A stretch of DNA of 64,000 bases from JAENVU01 sp038250905 (lineage in GTDB: Bacteria; Actinomycetota; Acidimicrobiia; IMCC26256; JAENVU01), in NCBI GenBank assembly GCA_038250905.1, contig JBBSBV010000017.1, forward strand, positions 1 through 64,000, read 5' to 3'. This document shows positions 25,563 to 32,019 of the stretch, piece after piece. The notes below the pieces were generated by a model that was given only the letters and a program-made list of their open reading frames with translations, made no database searches and had not been told where the DNA came from. Position 1 is the first letter of the stretch, and every line of letters begins with the position of its first letter. The position numbers were made by a program, and so were the translations under genes.

Positions 25563-26699
25563 ATGTCTGGCGCCGGCTTCGTCCCGCCTCCGTACCCGCA
25601 CGACCGCCTCGACGCGTTCCGGCGACTGGCCGATGCCGTCCCGGGCGGAATCGTCGACTGCTCGATCGGGAATCCGGTCGACCCGGTCCCCGAGTTGGTG
25701 CTGGCTGCGTTGGCGGTCGCCGCGCCCGACGGGACGGGTTACCCGGCCACGATCGGCTCACCCGCGCTGCGCGACGCGGCCGCGGGGTGGATCGGCCGGC
25801 GCTTCGGCGTCGAGGTATCGCCGGATGCCGTGCTCGCCTGCATCGGGACCAAGGAAGTCGTCGCCTCCCTGCCGCGCATGTTGCACCTGCGGGATCCGAG
25901 CCGCGACACCGTGCTGTATCCCGCGATCTCGTATCCCACCTACGCGATGGGGGCCGAACTCGCGGGGCTGCGATCGGTGCCGGTCCCGCTCGATGCGGAC
26001 TGGCACCTCGACCTGAGCCGGGTGAGCGCAGCCGACGCGGCCCGGGCACTGATCCTGTGGACCAACGAGCCGGGGAACCCCACCGCCGCGGTCTCGGGAC
26101 CGGCAGCGGTGGCGGCCACCGGCGCGTGGGCACGCGAGCGGGGGATCATCGTCGCGGCCGACGAGTGTTACGCCGAGTTCTCGGGGGGCGACCCCACGAC
26201 GGCCCTGGCGGCGGGGCTCGAGGGTGTCCTCGTCGCACATTCGTTGTCGAAGCGCTCGAACATGGCGGGGTTCCGGGCGGGTTTCGTCGCCGGTGATCCC
26301 GACCTCGTGCGCTACCTCGGCGAGGTCCGCAAGCACGCCGGGCTGATGATGCCGGCCCCCATCCAGGCCGCCGCCGCGGCGGCCCTCGGCGACGACGTGC
26401 ACGTGGCCGAGCAACGCGCCCGCTACGAGACGCGCCGGGACCTCATGATCGCGGGTCTGGCCGACCTCGGGTTGGTCCACGACGGTGGTCCGGCGCCCTT
26501 CTACCTGTGGCTGCGGTCCGAGGACCAGGTCGACGACGGATGGGAGCTCGCGGCGCGGTTGGCCGAGGCAGGGACACTGGTCGCGCCGGGCGGGCTCTAC
26601 GGCGCGGCCGGCGCCGACCACGTCCGTCTGGCGCTCACCCAACCGACGGACCGCCTCGAACTGGTCCTCGAACGACTGCGGACCGCCGATCGCTTGTGA
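25563..26699 (+). CDS. dapC: succinyldiaminopimelate aminotransferase DapC
   Basis: A 378-aa class I/II PLP aminotransferase. SIGNPVDPVPE lies near residue 37, LWTNEPGNPTAAV near 165, DECYAEFSGG near 200 and the PLP lysine in SLSKRSNMAGFRAGF near 230. The assignment to succinyl-DAP rests on its place before dapD and dapE. It converts succinyl-amino-oxopimelate to succinyl-LL-DAP using glutamate. Confidence 0.87.
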   Translation: MSGAGFVPPPYPHDRLDAFRRLADAVPGGIVDCSIGNPVDPVPELVLAALAVAAPDGTGYPATIGSPALRDAAAGWIGRRFGVEVSPDAVLACIGTKEVVASLPRMLHLRDPSRDTVLYPAISYPTYAMGAELAGLRSVPVPLDADWHLDLSRVSAADAARALILWTNEPGNPTAAVSGPAAVAATGAWARERGIIVAADECYAEFSGGDPTTALAAGLEGVLVAHSLSKRSNMAGFRAGFVAGDPDLVRYLGEVRKHAGLMMPAPIQAAAAAALGDDVHVAEQRARYETRRDLMIAGLADLGLVHDGGPAPFYLWLRSEDQVDDGWELAARLAEAGTLVAPGGLYGAAGADHVRLALTQPTDRLELVLERLRTADRL

Positions 26700-26746
26700 G
26701 TCGTGCCGGGTTCAGGGCCGTGAGCGGACGGGCCGATCCGACGGCC

Positions 26747-26758
26747 TACTCTGAGCCC
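26747..26758 (+). promoter_or_regulatory. leaderless -10 element of dapD
   Basis: TACTCT, six bases, then ATG 26759. Confidence 0.6.
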
Positions 26759-27586
26759 ATGGCCGACCTCGAAGGACAGATCAACGCGCTCTGGGAGCAC
26801 CGCGACGACATGAGCGCGGTGATGTCGGACACCGAGGCCGCGGTGTGTGTGCGCGCCGCGATCGATCTCCTCGATCGCGGTGAGGCCCGCGTCGCGGAGT
26901 GGTCGGGCGACGATGTGGTGGTCCATCAGTGGCTCAAGCAGGCGATCCTGCTGCTCTTCCGCCTGACCCACATGGAGACGGTCGAACTCGCGCCGTTCGA
27001 GTACCGGGACAAGATCCCGCTGAAGCAGCACTACGAAGCGGCCGGGGTACGCGTGGTGCCGGGTGCATCGGCGCGGTGGGGCTCCTACCTGGCGCCGGGC
27101 GTGATCATGATGCCGAGCTACGTGAACATCGGTGCGTACGTCGGTGCCGACACGATGGTCGACACCTGGGCCACCGTCGGGTCGTGCGCGCAGATCGGCG
27201 CCCGGGTCCACCTTTCCGGTGGCGTCGGCATCGGTGGCGTCCTCGAACCGCCGAACGCGACACCGGTGATGGTGGGCGATGACGCGCTGATCGGCTCGCG
27301 CAGCATGATCGTCGAAGGGGCGCGGGTGGGGAAGGGCGCCGTCGTCGGTGCCGGAACCATCCTGTCGGGGTCGATCCCCGTGATCGATGCCGAGACCGGG
27401 ACCGAACTGTCGCGCGGCGTGATCCCCGACTGGTGCGTGACGGTCAGCGCCACCCGACCCCGCACTTTCCCTGGCGGGGAGTTCGGCCTCCCGTGCGTCC
27501 TGGTCATCAAGCGGCTCACCGAGGGCGAACGCCACGACAAGGCCCAGCTCAACGAGATCCTGCGGGACAAGGGCCTCACGACCTGA
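26759..27586 (+). CDS. dapD: tetrahydrodipicolinate N-succinyltransferase DapD
   Basis: A 275-aa left-handed beta-helix acyltransferase: FRLTHMETV, then hexapeptide repeats from ASARWGSYLAPGVIMMPSYV to GGVLEPPNATPVMVGDDALIG (residues ~100-190), closing with PCVLVIKRLTEGERHDK. Its length and sequence fit the short DapD type best known from proteobacteria, rather than the longer type usual in mycobacteria and corynebacteria. It succinylates tetrahydrodipicolinate. Overlaps dapE by one base (TGATG). Confidence 0.92.
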   Translation: MADLEGQINALWEHRDDMSAVMSDTEAAVCVRAAIDLLDRGEARVAEWSGDDVVVHQWLKQAILLLFRLTHMETVELAPFEYRDKIPLKQHYEAAGVRVVPGASARWGSYLAPGVIMMPSYVNIGAYVGADTMVDTWATVGSCAQIGARVHLSGGVGIGGVLEPPNATPVMVGDDALIGSRSMIVEGARVGKGAVVGAGTILSGSIPVIDAETGTELSRGVIPDWCVTVSATRPRTFPGGEFGLPCVLVIKRLTEGERHDKAQLNEILRDKGLTT

Positions 27587-28653
27587 TGGATCTGCTCTCG
27601 CTCACCGAGGAGCTGTGCGCGGTCCCGTCGGTGAGCCGGCACGAGACTGCCATCGCGGATGTGGTCGCAACCCACCTACGCGATCGAGCGGCCACGCTGC
27701 GCGTCGATCGCATCGGCGACAACATCGTGGTGCGGACCGAGTTCGGTCGTGAGCAGCGCGTGGTGCTCGGCGGCCATCTCGACACCGTGCCGCCCAATGC
27801 GAACCAGGCCCCCCGCCGCGACGGCGACACGCTCCACGGCCTGGGGTCGGCCGACATGAAGGGTGGGCTCGCGATCCTGCTCACGCTGGCCGAGGCCCTC
27901 GCCGCGCAACCCGAGGCGGCCCGGTTCGACGTGACGCTCGTGTTCTACGTCGCCGAGGAGATCGCGGAGGAGTGGAACGGCCTGCGGGCGCTGTTCGCGG
28001 ACCATGCCGACCTGGTCGCGGGCGACCTCGCGGTGCTGCTCGAACCGACCGACGGTTGGGTGGAGGCGGGCTGTCAGGGCACGTTGCACCTGCGCGCCAC
28101 CTTCAACGGCGCTCGCGCTCACACCGCGCGTCCGTGGATGGGTGACAACGCGATCCACCGCGCCGCGGCCACGCTGGCGCGCCTGGCCGATCCGGCCGCC
28201 GATCCCGGGACCGCCGACGTCGACGGGTTGGAGTTCCGTCAGTCGTTGCAGGTGGTGAACGTCGAAGGTGGCATCGCGAACAACGTGGTCCCCGACCGGT
28301 GCTCGATCACGGTGAACCGGCGGTTCGCCCCGAGTGTCTCGCTGGCGACGGCCGAGGCCGAAACCCGCGCCCTGCTGGCCGACGCGGACGAGATCGAGGT
28401 CGTGAACGCATCCGTCGCCGGGCCACCAAATCTCTGGAACCCGCTGATCGCCGAGCTGGTGGGGTCGTTCGACCTCGGCGTCCGTCCCAAGCTGGGCTGG
28501 ACCGACGTCGCCCGGTTCGCGGCGTACGGGATCCCGGCGCTCAACTTCGGACCCGGCGACCCGACCGTCTCGCACACGGCCGAGGAGTGCGTCACCCGGG
28601 AGTCACTCGACGGCGCGTACGCCGTGCTCGGCCGATTCCTCGGCGTCGGGTGA
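27586..28653 (+). CDS. dapE: succinyl-diaminopimelate desuccinylase DapE
   Basis: A 355-aa M20 metallopeptidase-fold enzyme. VLGGHLDTVPPN (about residue 65) and LHGLGSADMKGG (about 85) carry zinc ligands, FYVAEEIAEEWNG holds the catalytic Glu pair, and FGPGDPTVSHTAEECV near the C-terminus supplies the last zinc histidine. It releases succinate to give LL-DAP, the substrate of DapF. With dapF, dapC and dapD nearby, the succinylase branch is nearly complete in this window; dapA and dapB are not here. Confidence 0.93.
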   Translation: MDLLSLTEELCAVPSVSRHETAIADVVATHLRDRAATLRVDRIGDNIVVRTEFGREQRVVLGGHLDTVPPNANQAPRRDGDTLHGLGSADMKGGLAILLTLAEALAAQPEAARFDVTLVFYVAEEIAEEWNGLRALFADHADLVAGDLAVLLEPTDGWVEAGCQGTLHLRATFNGARAHTARPWMGDNAIHRAAATLARLADPAADPGTADVDGLEFRQSLQVVNVEGGIANNVVPDRCSITVNRRFAPSVSLATAEAETRALLADADEIEVVNASVAGPPNLWNPLIAELVGSFDLGVRPKLGWTDVARFAAYGIPALNFGPGDPTVSHTAEECVTRESLDGAYAVLGRFLGVG

Positions 28654-28702
28654 TCGTGACCGCACCGACCGACCCGCCATCGACCGAACCGAGGGATCTG
28701 GC

Positions 28703-29374
28703 ATGAGCATCGACATCGAGACGCGGGGCGACGTGCGGATCGTGCGCTGGGACGACGGCGAGAACCGGGTGAACATCGAGTCGATGACCGAGTGGCACGC
28801 GGCGCTCGATCAACTCGAGGCGATCGAGGGTCCGCTCGCCGTAGTGGTGACCGGCACCGGCAAGTTCTTCTCCAACGGCCTCGACCTCGACCGGTTCGCG
28901 TCGGATCCCGGTGAGTCGGGGTCCACCATCGAGTTGCTGAACTCGCTCTTCGGCCGGCTGCTGCTGTTCCCGGCCTATGTGGTGGGCGCGCTGAACGGCC
29001 ACACCTTCGCCGCCGGGGCGATGATCTCGTGCTGCTTCGATGCCCGGGTGATGCGCAACGACCGGGGCTACTGGTGTCTGCCCGAGGTGGATCTCGGCCT
29101 GGCGCTCTCGGACGCGATGACTGCCGTGGTGAGCGCCCGTCTCCCCTTCGAGGCGGTGCAGGACGCGATGCTCACCGGTCGGCGCTATTCAGCCGAAGAG
29201 GCGGAGGCGCTCGGGATCGTCACCGACACGAGCGACGAAGCCCGACTGCTCGACGTGGCCATCGCTCTCGCCGCGCCCATGGCGGGCAAGCACCGGGGCG
29301 TGATCGGGGAGCACAAGCGGATGCTGTTCGGCGCCGCGGCCCGGCGCTGTGGGGTGGATCCGGACGGCCGGTGA
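28703..29374 (+). CDS. enoyl-CoA hydratase/isomerase family protein
   Basis: A 223-aa crotonase-fold protein, shorter than usual (~260). The oxyanion-hole segments are GKFFSNGLDLDRF near residue 55 and LNGHTFAAGAMISCCFDARV near 97. The second differs from the canonical AGGA motif and the C-terminal helices are short, so isomerase or a specialised activity is as likely as hydration. Start ATG 28703 has GAGGG about ten bases upstream. Confidence 0.75.
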   Translation: MSIDIETRGDVRIVRWDDGENRVNIESMTEWHAALDQLEAIEGPLAVVVTGTGKFFSNGLDLDRFASDPGESGSTIELLNSLFGRLLLFPAYVVGALNGHTFAAGAMISCCFDARVMRNDRGYWCLPEVDLGLALSDAMTAVVSARLPFEAVQDAMLTGRRYSAEEAEALGIVTDTSDEARLLDVAIALAAPMAGKHRGVIGEHKRMLFGAAARRCGVDPDGR

Positions 29375-29395
29375 GGGCGGGGAGGTGACCGTGGG

Positions 29396-29833
29396 TCAGG
29401 GCAGCTGCGGAAGGCCGGCGGCGTCGAGGGGCCACTCGGGGTTGTAGGCGACTTCCCAGGTATGACCGTCGGGATCGGCGAAGTAGCCGATGTAGCCGCC
29501 CCAGAAGACCGAAGCGGGAGCCTTCAGGATCGTGGCGCCCACCGCCGTGGCGGTGACGAACGCGGCGTCGACCGCCTCGATGCTCTCGACGTTGATGGCC
29601 AGCGACATCCCCGAGAAGCCGGTGCGGGCCGGCGCGAGTCCGGCGTCGCCCGCCAGCGATTCGAGTGGGTACAGGCTGAGGAGTGCGCCGCCGGTGCGGT
29701 AGAACGCGACGCCGTCGGTGTCGCCGACCCGCTCCCAGCCGAGTGCGTCGTAGAACGCCCTGGAGCGCTCGAGGTCCGTGACCCCGAGCGTGACGAGCGA
29801 GATGCGCCCCGGGATCGGTGAAGCCGTGCTCAC
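29396..29833 (-). CDS. VOC family (glyoxalase/dioxygenase-fold) protein
   Basis: A 145-aa vicinal-oxygen-chelate protein of the PhnB/glyoxalase type: VTLGVTDLERSRAFYDALGW, VAFYRTGGALLSLYP and the closing YIGYFADPDGHTWEVAYNP. Enzymatic role is unknown. It starts with GTG inside the lexA stop codon (GTGA), so it is the second gene of a lexA operon. Confidence 0.78.
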   Translation of the reverse strand: MSTASPIPGRISLVTLGVTDLERSRAFYDALGWERVGDTDGVAFYRTGGALLSLYPLESLAGDAGLAPARTGFSGMSLAINVESIEAVDAAFVTATAVGATILKAPASVFWGGYIGYFADPDGHTWEVAYNPEWPLDAAGLPQLP

Positions 29834-30465
29834 AGGCGCCGCATCACCGTGACGACCTTGCCGTAGATGGTGATCTCCGAGGGCTTGAAGACCATGTCCT
29901 CGAGCGCCGGATTCGCCGGGCGCAGGATGATCTTGCCGTTCTTGGCGATGTAGGTCTTCACCGTCGCTTCGTCACCGGGCATGCCCGCCACCACGATGTC
30001 GCCGTTGGTGGCGTTCGGCTGCTGGCGGACCACGACGTAGTCGCGGTCGAAGATCCCGGCCTCGATCATCGAGTCGCCACGCACGCGCAGCATGAAGAGT
30101 TGCCCGTCACCGGTGAGGTCCTCAGGGAGCGGCATCGTCTCCTCGATGTTCTCGGCCGCGAGGACACCGGTACCGGCGGCCACGTCACCGAGCAGGGGGA
30201 CGTGCACGACGGGGCGCCGGTCGACGATCGCGCCCGAGGCCGGCTCGAAGCACACCTCGATCGCACGCGGCTTGGTGGGGTCGCGCCGGAGGTAGCCCTT
30301 GTCCTGGAGTGCGGCGAGGTGCGCGTGCACCGTCGAACTCGACGACAGGCCGACGGCCTCACCGATCTCGCGGACGCTGGGCGGGTACCCCTTGCGGCGC
30401 ACCTCGGAGTCGACGAACTCGAGGACCTGCTGCTGGCGAGGGGTCAGAGGGAGGGCTTGGCTCAT
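29830..30465 (-). CDS. lexA: SOS repressor LexA
   Basis: A 211-aa repressor. A winged helix-turn-helix (PSVREIGEAVGLSSSSTVHAHL, residues ~30-50), the Ala-Gly self-cleavage site in GDVAAGTG near residue 92, the nucleophile serine in RVRGDSMIEAGI near 131, and the lysine in EATVKTY near 168 complete the S24 dyad. It represses recA, itself and the divergent LysM gene through GAAC-N4-GTTC boxes and is cleaved with RecA after DNA damage. ATG 30465 follows TATTCT by seven bases. Confidence 0.96.
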   Translation of the reverse strand: MSQALPLTPRQQQVLEFVDSEVRRKGYPPSVREIGEAVGLSSSSTVHAHLAALQDKGYLRRDPTKPRAIEVCFEPASGAIVDRRPVVHVPLLGDVAAGTGVLAAENIEETMPLPEDLTGDGQLFMLRVRGDSMIEAGIFDRDYVVVRQQPNATNGDIVVAGMPGDEATVKTYIAKNGKIILRPANPALEDMVFKPSEITIYGKVVTVMRRL

Positions 30466-30472
30466 GCCGGGC

Positions 30473-30478
30473 AGAATA
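30473..30478 (-). promoter_or_regulatory. leaderless-type -10 of lexA
   Basis: TATTCT with seven bases to ATG 30465; a TTGCAG lies 17 bases further upstream as a possible -35. The spacer holds a degenerate LexA site at 30483-30494 (GATC-AGGC-GTTC). Confidence 0.55.
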
Positions 30479-30499
30479 ACACGATCAGGCGTTCGCTGC

Positions 30500-30511
30500 A
30501 AACAAGCGTTC
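30500..30511. promoter_or_regulatory. degenerate LexA box in the lexA/LysM divergent region
   Basis: AAAC-AAGC-GTTC, one mismatch from the consensus, 29 bases from the first perfect box. Confidence 0.5.
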
Positions 30512-30520
30512 GGAAATGGC

Positions 30521-30550
30521 TTGACAACGAACGGGCGTTCGTGGTGTAGT
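30521..30550 (+). promoter_or_regulatory. promoter of the LysM SOS gene
   Basis: TTGACA (30521-30526), an 18-base spacer, and TGTAGT (30545-30550). A perfect LexA box fills most of the spacer, which fits direct repression. Confidence 0.65.
30528..30541. promoter_or_regulatory. LexA box 1 of the lexA/LysM divergent region
   Basis: CGAACGGGCGTTCG, a perfect GAAC-N4-GTTC operator inside the promoter spacer. Confidence 0.88.
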
Positions 30551-30557
30551 GGTGAGC

Positions 30558-30571
30558 CGAACGGGCGTTCG
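30558..30571. promoter_or_regulatory. LexA box 2 of the lexA/LysM divergent region
   Basis: Second copy of the same 14 bases, exactly 30 bases from box 1 and therefore on nearly the same helix face. Confidence 0.88.
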
Positions 30572-30623
30572 GTCGCCCCCGCCCACCCGTCACGAAACCG
30601 TCGCAACCACGGGCCGGAACGGG

Positions 30624-30640
30624 GAGTGTCACACCCTCGT
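30624..30640 (+). promoter_or_regulatory. 17-base leader element shared with recA
   Basis: GAGTGTCACACCCTCGT, identical to 18963-18979, 69 bases before the LysM start. Here it is flanked by ACCACG and CGTGGT arms that could close a larger stem. Confidence 0.55.
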
Positions 30641-30709
30641 GGTTCGATGCCCCCGGTGCACAGGACCCACCGCAACTCATTCAGAAGCACGATCCCGATG
30701 GAGGATCCG

Positions 30710-31135
30710 ATGGCCGCAGTCATGATCACCGAACGACCTGCTCCTCCCCGGAGCCGCACCCACACCCCCGGTCCCCGCCGGGGGCAACAGTGCCGGCTCG
30801 TCGCCGTCCCGGACGTCGCCCCTGGCGTCCGGAAGGCGACGACCCAGGTCACGCCGGCCACGTTCCGGCGGCGCCGCCTCGCGGCGCTGCTCGGCATCGT
30901 GGCCGTGGTGGTCATGGCCGGACAGGCGGGCGCGGCGCTCGGGGGCCCATCCCTCGCGGCCCCCGAGCACGCCCCGGCGGTGAGCCGTTATGTCGTCCAG
31001 CCGGGAGACTCGCTCTGGACCGCGGCCCGCCACCTGGCCCCGAACGACGACCCCCGCGAGGTGGTCGACGCGTTGGCCAACGCGCGCGGCAGTGGCCCCC
31101 TGCTGCCGGGTGAGGTCCTGCGCTGGCAGCACTGA
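30710..31135 (+). CDS. SOS-induced LysM membrane protein (DivS/ChiZ/YneA-like division suppressor)
   Basis: A 141-aa protein: about 55 basic cytoplasmic residues, one membrane helix (LAALLGIVAVVVMAGQAGAAL), then an extracytoplasmic LysM domain (YVVQPGDSLWTAARHLAP). Position and layout match the lexA-divergent genes of actinobacteria (chiZ/Rv2719c, divS) and YneA of bacilli, which delay division during SOS. The assignment is by synteny and domain; activity is inferred. ATG 30710 has GGAGG five bases upstream. Two perfect LexA boxes control it, and nrdR follows, as in mycobacteria. Confidence 0.8.
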   Translation: MAAVMITERPAPPRSRTHTPGPRRGQQCRLVAVPDVAPGVRKATTQVTPATFRRRRLAALLGIVAVVVMAGQAGAALGGPSLAAPEHAPAVSRYVVQPGDSLWTAARHLAPNDDPREVVDALANARGSGPLLPGEVLRWQH

Positions 31136-31201
31136 GTCGAGGGACGGCGGCCGGGTCACCGGAAGCGGACGGAGGCTGACTCCCGATGGGGTCGGTGCGG
31201 C

Positions 31202-31213
31202 TACGTTGCGTCG
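31202..31213 (+). promoter_or_regulatory. leaderless -10 element of nrdR
   Basis: TACGTT, six bases, then GTG 31214. Confidence 0.6.
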
Positions 31214-31711
31214 GTGCGCTGTCCCTACTGCTCGGAGCATTCCGACAAGGTCGTCGACTCCCGCACCGCGGCGGACGGCGATGCCATCCGGCGCCGGCGG
31301 GAGTGCCTCGCGTGCGGCCGGCGCTACACCACCTACGAGCGCCTCGAACCGATCGCGCTCGTCGTGCGCAAGCGGTCGGGCGCGACCCAGCCCTTCGACC
31401 GAGCGAAGCTCGCCCGGGGGATCGGCCAGGCGGTGGCCGGGCGCGCGGTGGCCTCGGAGGCAGTCGAGGCGATGGCCGACGATCTCGCGGAATGGGCGGG
31501 CGCCCAGGGCGCCGAGGTCACGAGCGACGCGCTCGGCCTCGCCGTACTCGAACGGCTTCGCCCGCTGGACCCGGTCTCGTACCTGCGGTTCGCGTCGGTC
31601 TACAAACAGTTCGACGACCTGGCCGACTTCGAGGCCGAGGTGGTCGAGTTGCAGAAGGCGGCCGTCCCCAAAGTCACGGCGCCCAAATCGCCCGAAGGGG
31701 AACGCGCGTAA
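31214..31711 (+). CDS. nrdR: transcriptional regulator NrdR
   Basis: A 165-aa repressor of ribonucleotide reductase genes. A zinc ribbon (RCPYC ... CLACGRRYTTYER) occupies residues 1-40, followed by an ATP-cone domain (VVRKRSGATQPFDRAKLARGI). It senses dATP/ATP and binds NrdR boxes. The adjacent nrdJ gene carries a candidate box, which fits the usual nrdR-nrdJ pairing in actinobacteria. Confidence 0.95.
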   Translation: MRCPYCSEHSDKVVDSRTAADGDAIRRRRECLACGRRYTTYERLEPIALVVRKRSGATQPFDRAKLARGIGQAVAGRAVASEAVEAMADDLAEWAGAQGAEVTSDALGLAVLERLRPLDPVSYLRFASVYKQFDDLADFEAEVVELQKAAVPKVTAPKSPEGERA

Positions 31712-31771
31712 CCGCATCGTTTCGCGTTTGCCCAGGTCACCGGGCAATGTCGGATCGCGCGCCGTCTGGCG

Positions 31772-31800
31772 TTGACACGCTCGAACTCCAGTGGTGTAAT
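31772..31800 (+). promoter_or_regulatory. sigma70-type promoter of nrdJ
   Basis: TTGACA (31772-31777), a 17-base spacer and TGTAAT (31795-31800): a near-consensus vegetative promoter, about 210 bases before the gene. Confidence 0.75.
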
Positions 31801-32019
31801 TCACGCCCCATGTCGGGGTAGGCGGGGAACAAACCACAACATCTTGTGGTTGTCGCCGAAACCGGGGGAGCACCACAAGACACCACCACACGACACGATC
31901 AGCAAGCGATCAGCACCACCGAAATCAGCACGACGAACTGGCAAGTGAGCAAGGGCGGAAATACAGCGGAGCGGCGCCATCCGGGTGTCGCACAGCAGTG
32001 GGGGAAGGGAAGCAGCTTT
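31801..32019 (+). other. nrdJ leader (309-base gap between nrdR and nrdJ)
   Basis: The gap from 31712 to 32019 holds the promoter, the NrdR-like box and a repetitive stretch with three ATCAGCA units at about 31895-31935. No conserved B12-box or other cobalamin-riboswitch core is recognisable. An open frame continues upstream of ATG 32020, but its sequence is low-complexity and unlike the family. Confidence 0.45.
31834..31849. promoter_or_regulatory. candidate NrdR box
   Basis: CCACAA-CATC-TTGTGG, a perfect 6-bp inverted repeat with 4-base centre that resembles the NrdR consensus (ACACAATATATTGTGT). It sits about 27 bases downstream of the predicted start site; a second box at the usual 31-32-base distance is not obvious. 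Confidence 0.55.

Noticed and set aside
31801..32019. Cobalamin riboswitch before the B12-dependent reductase
   Set aside because: The leader length is suitable, but no B12-box or GCCACTG-like core could be found; a promoter plus NrdR-like palindrome explains the region better.
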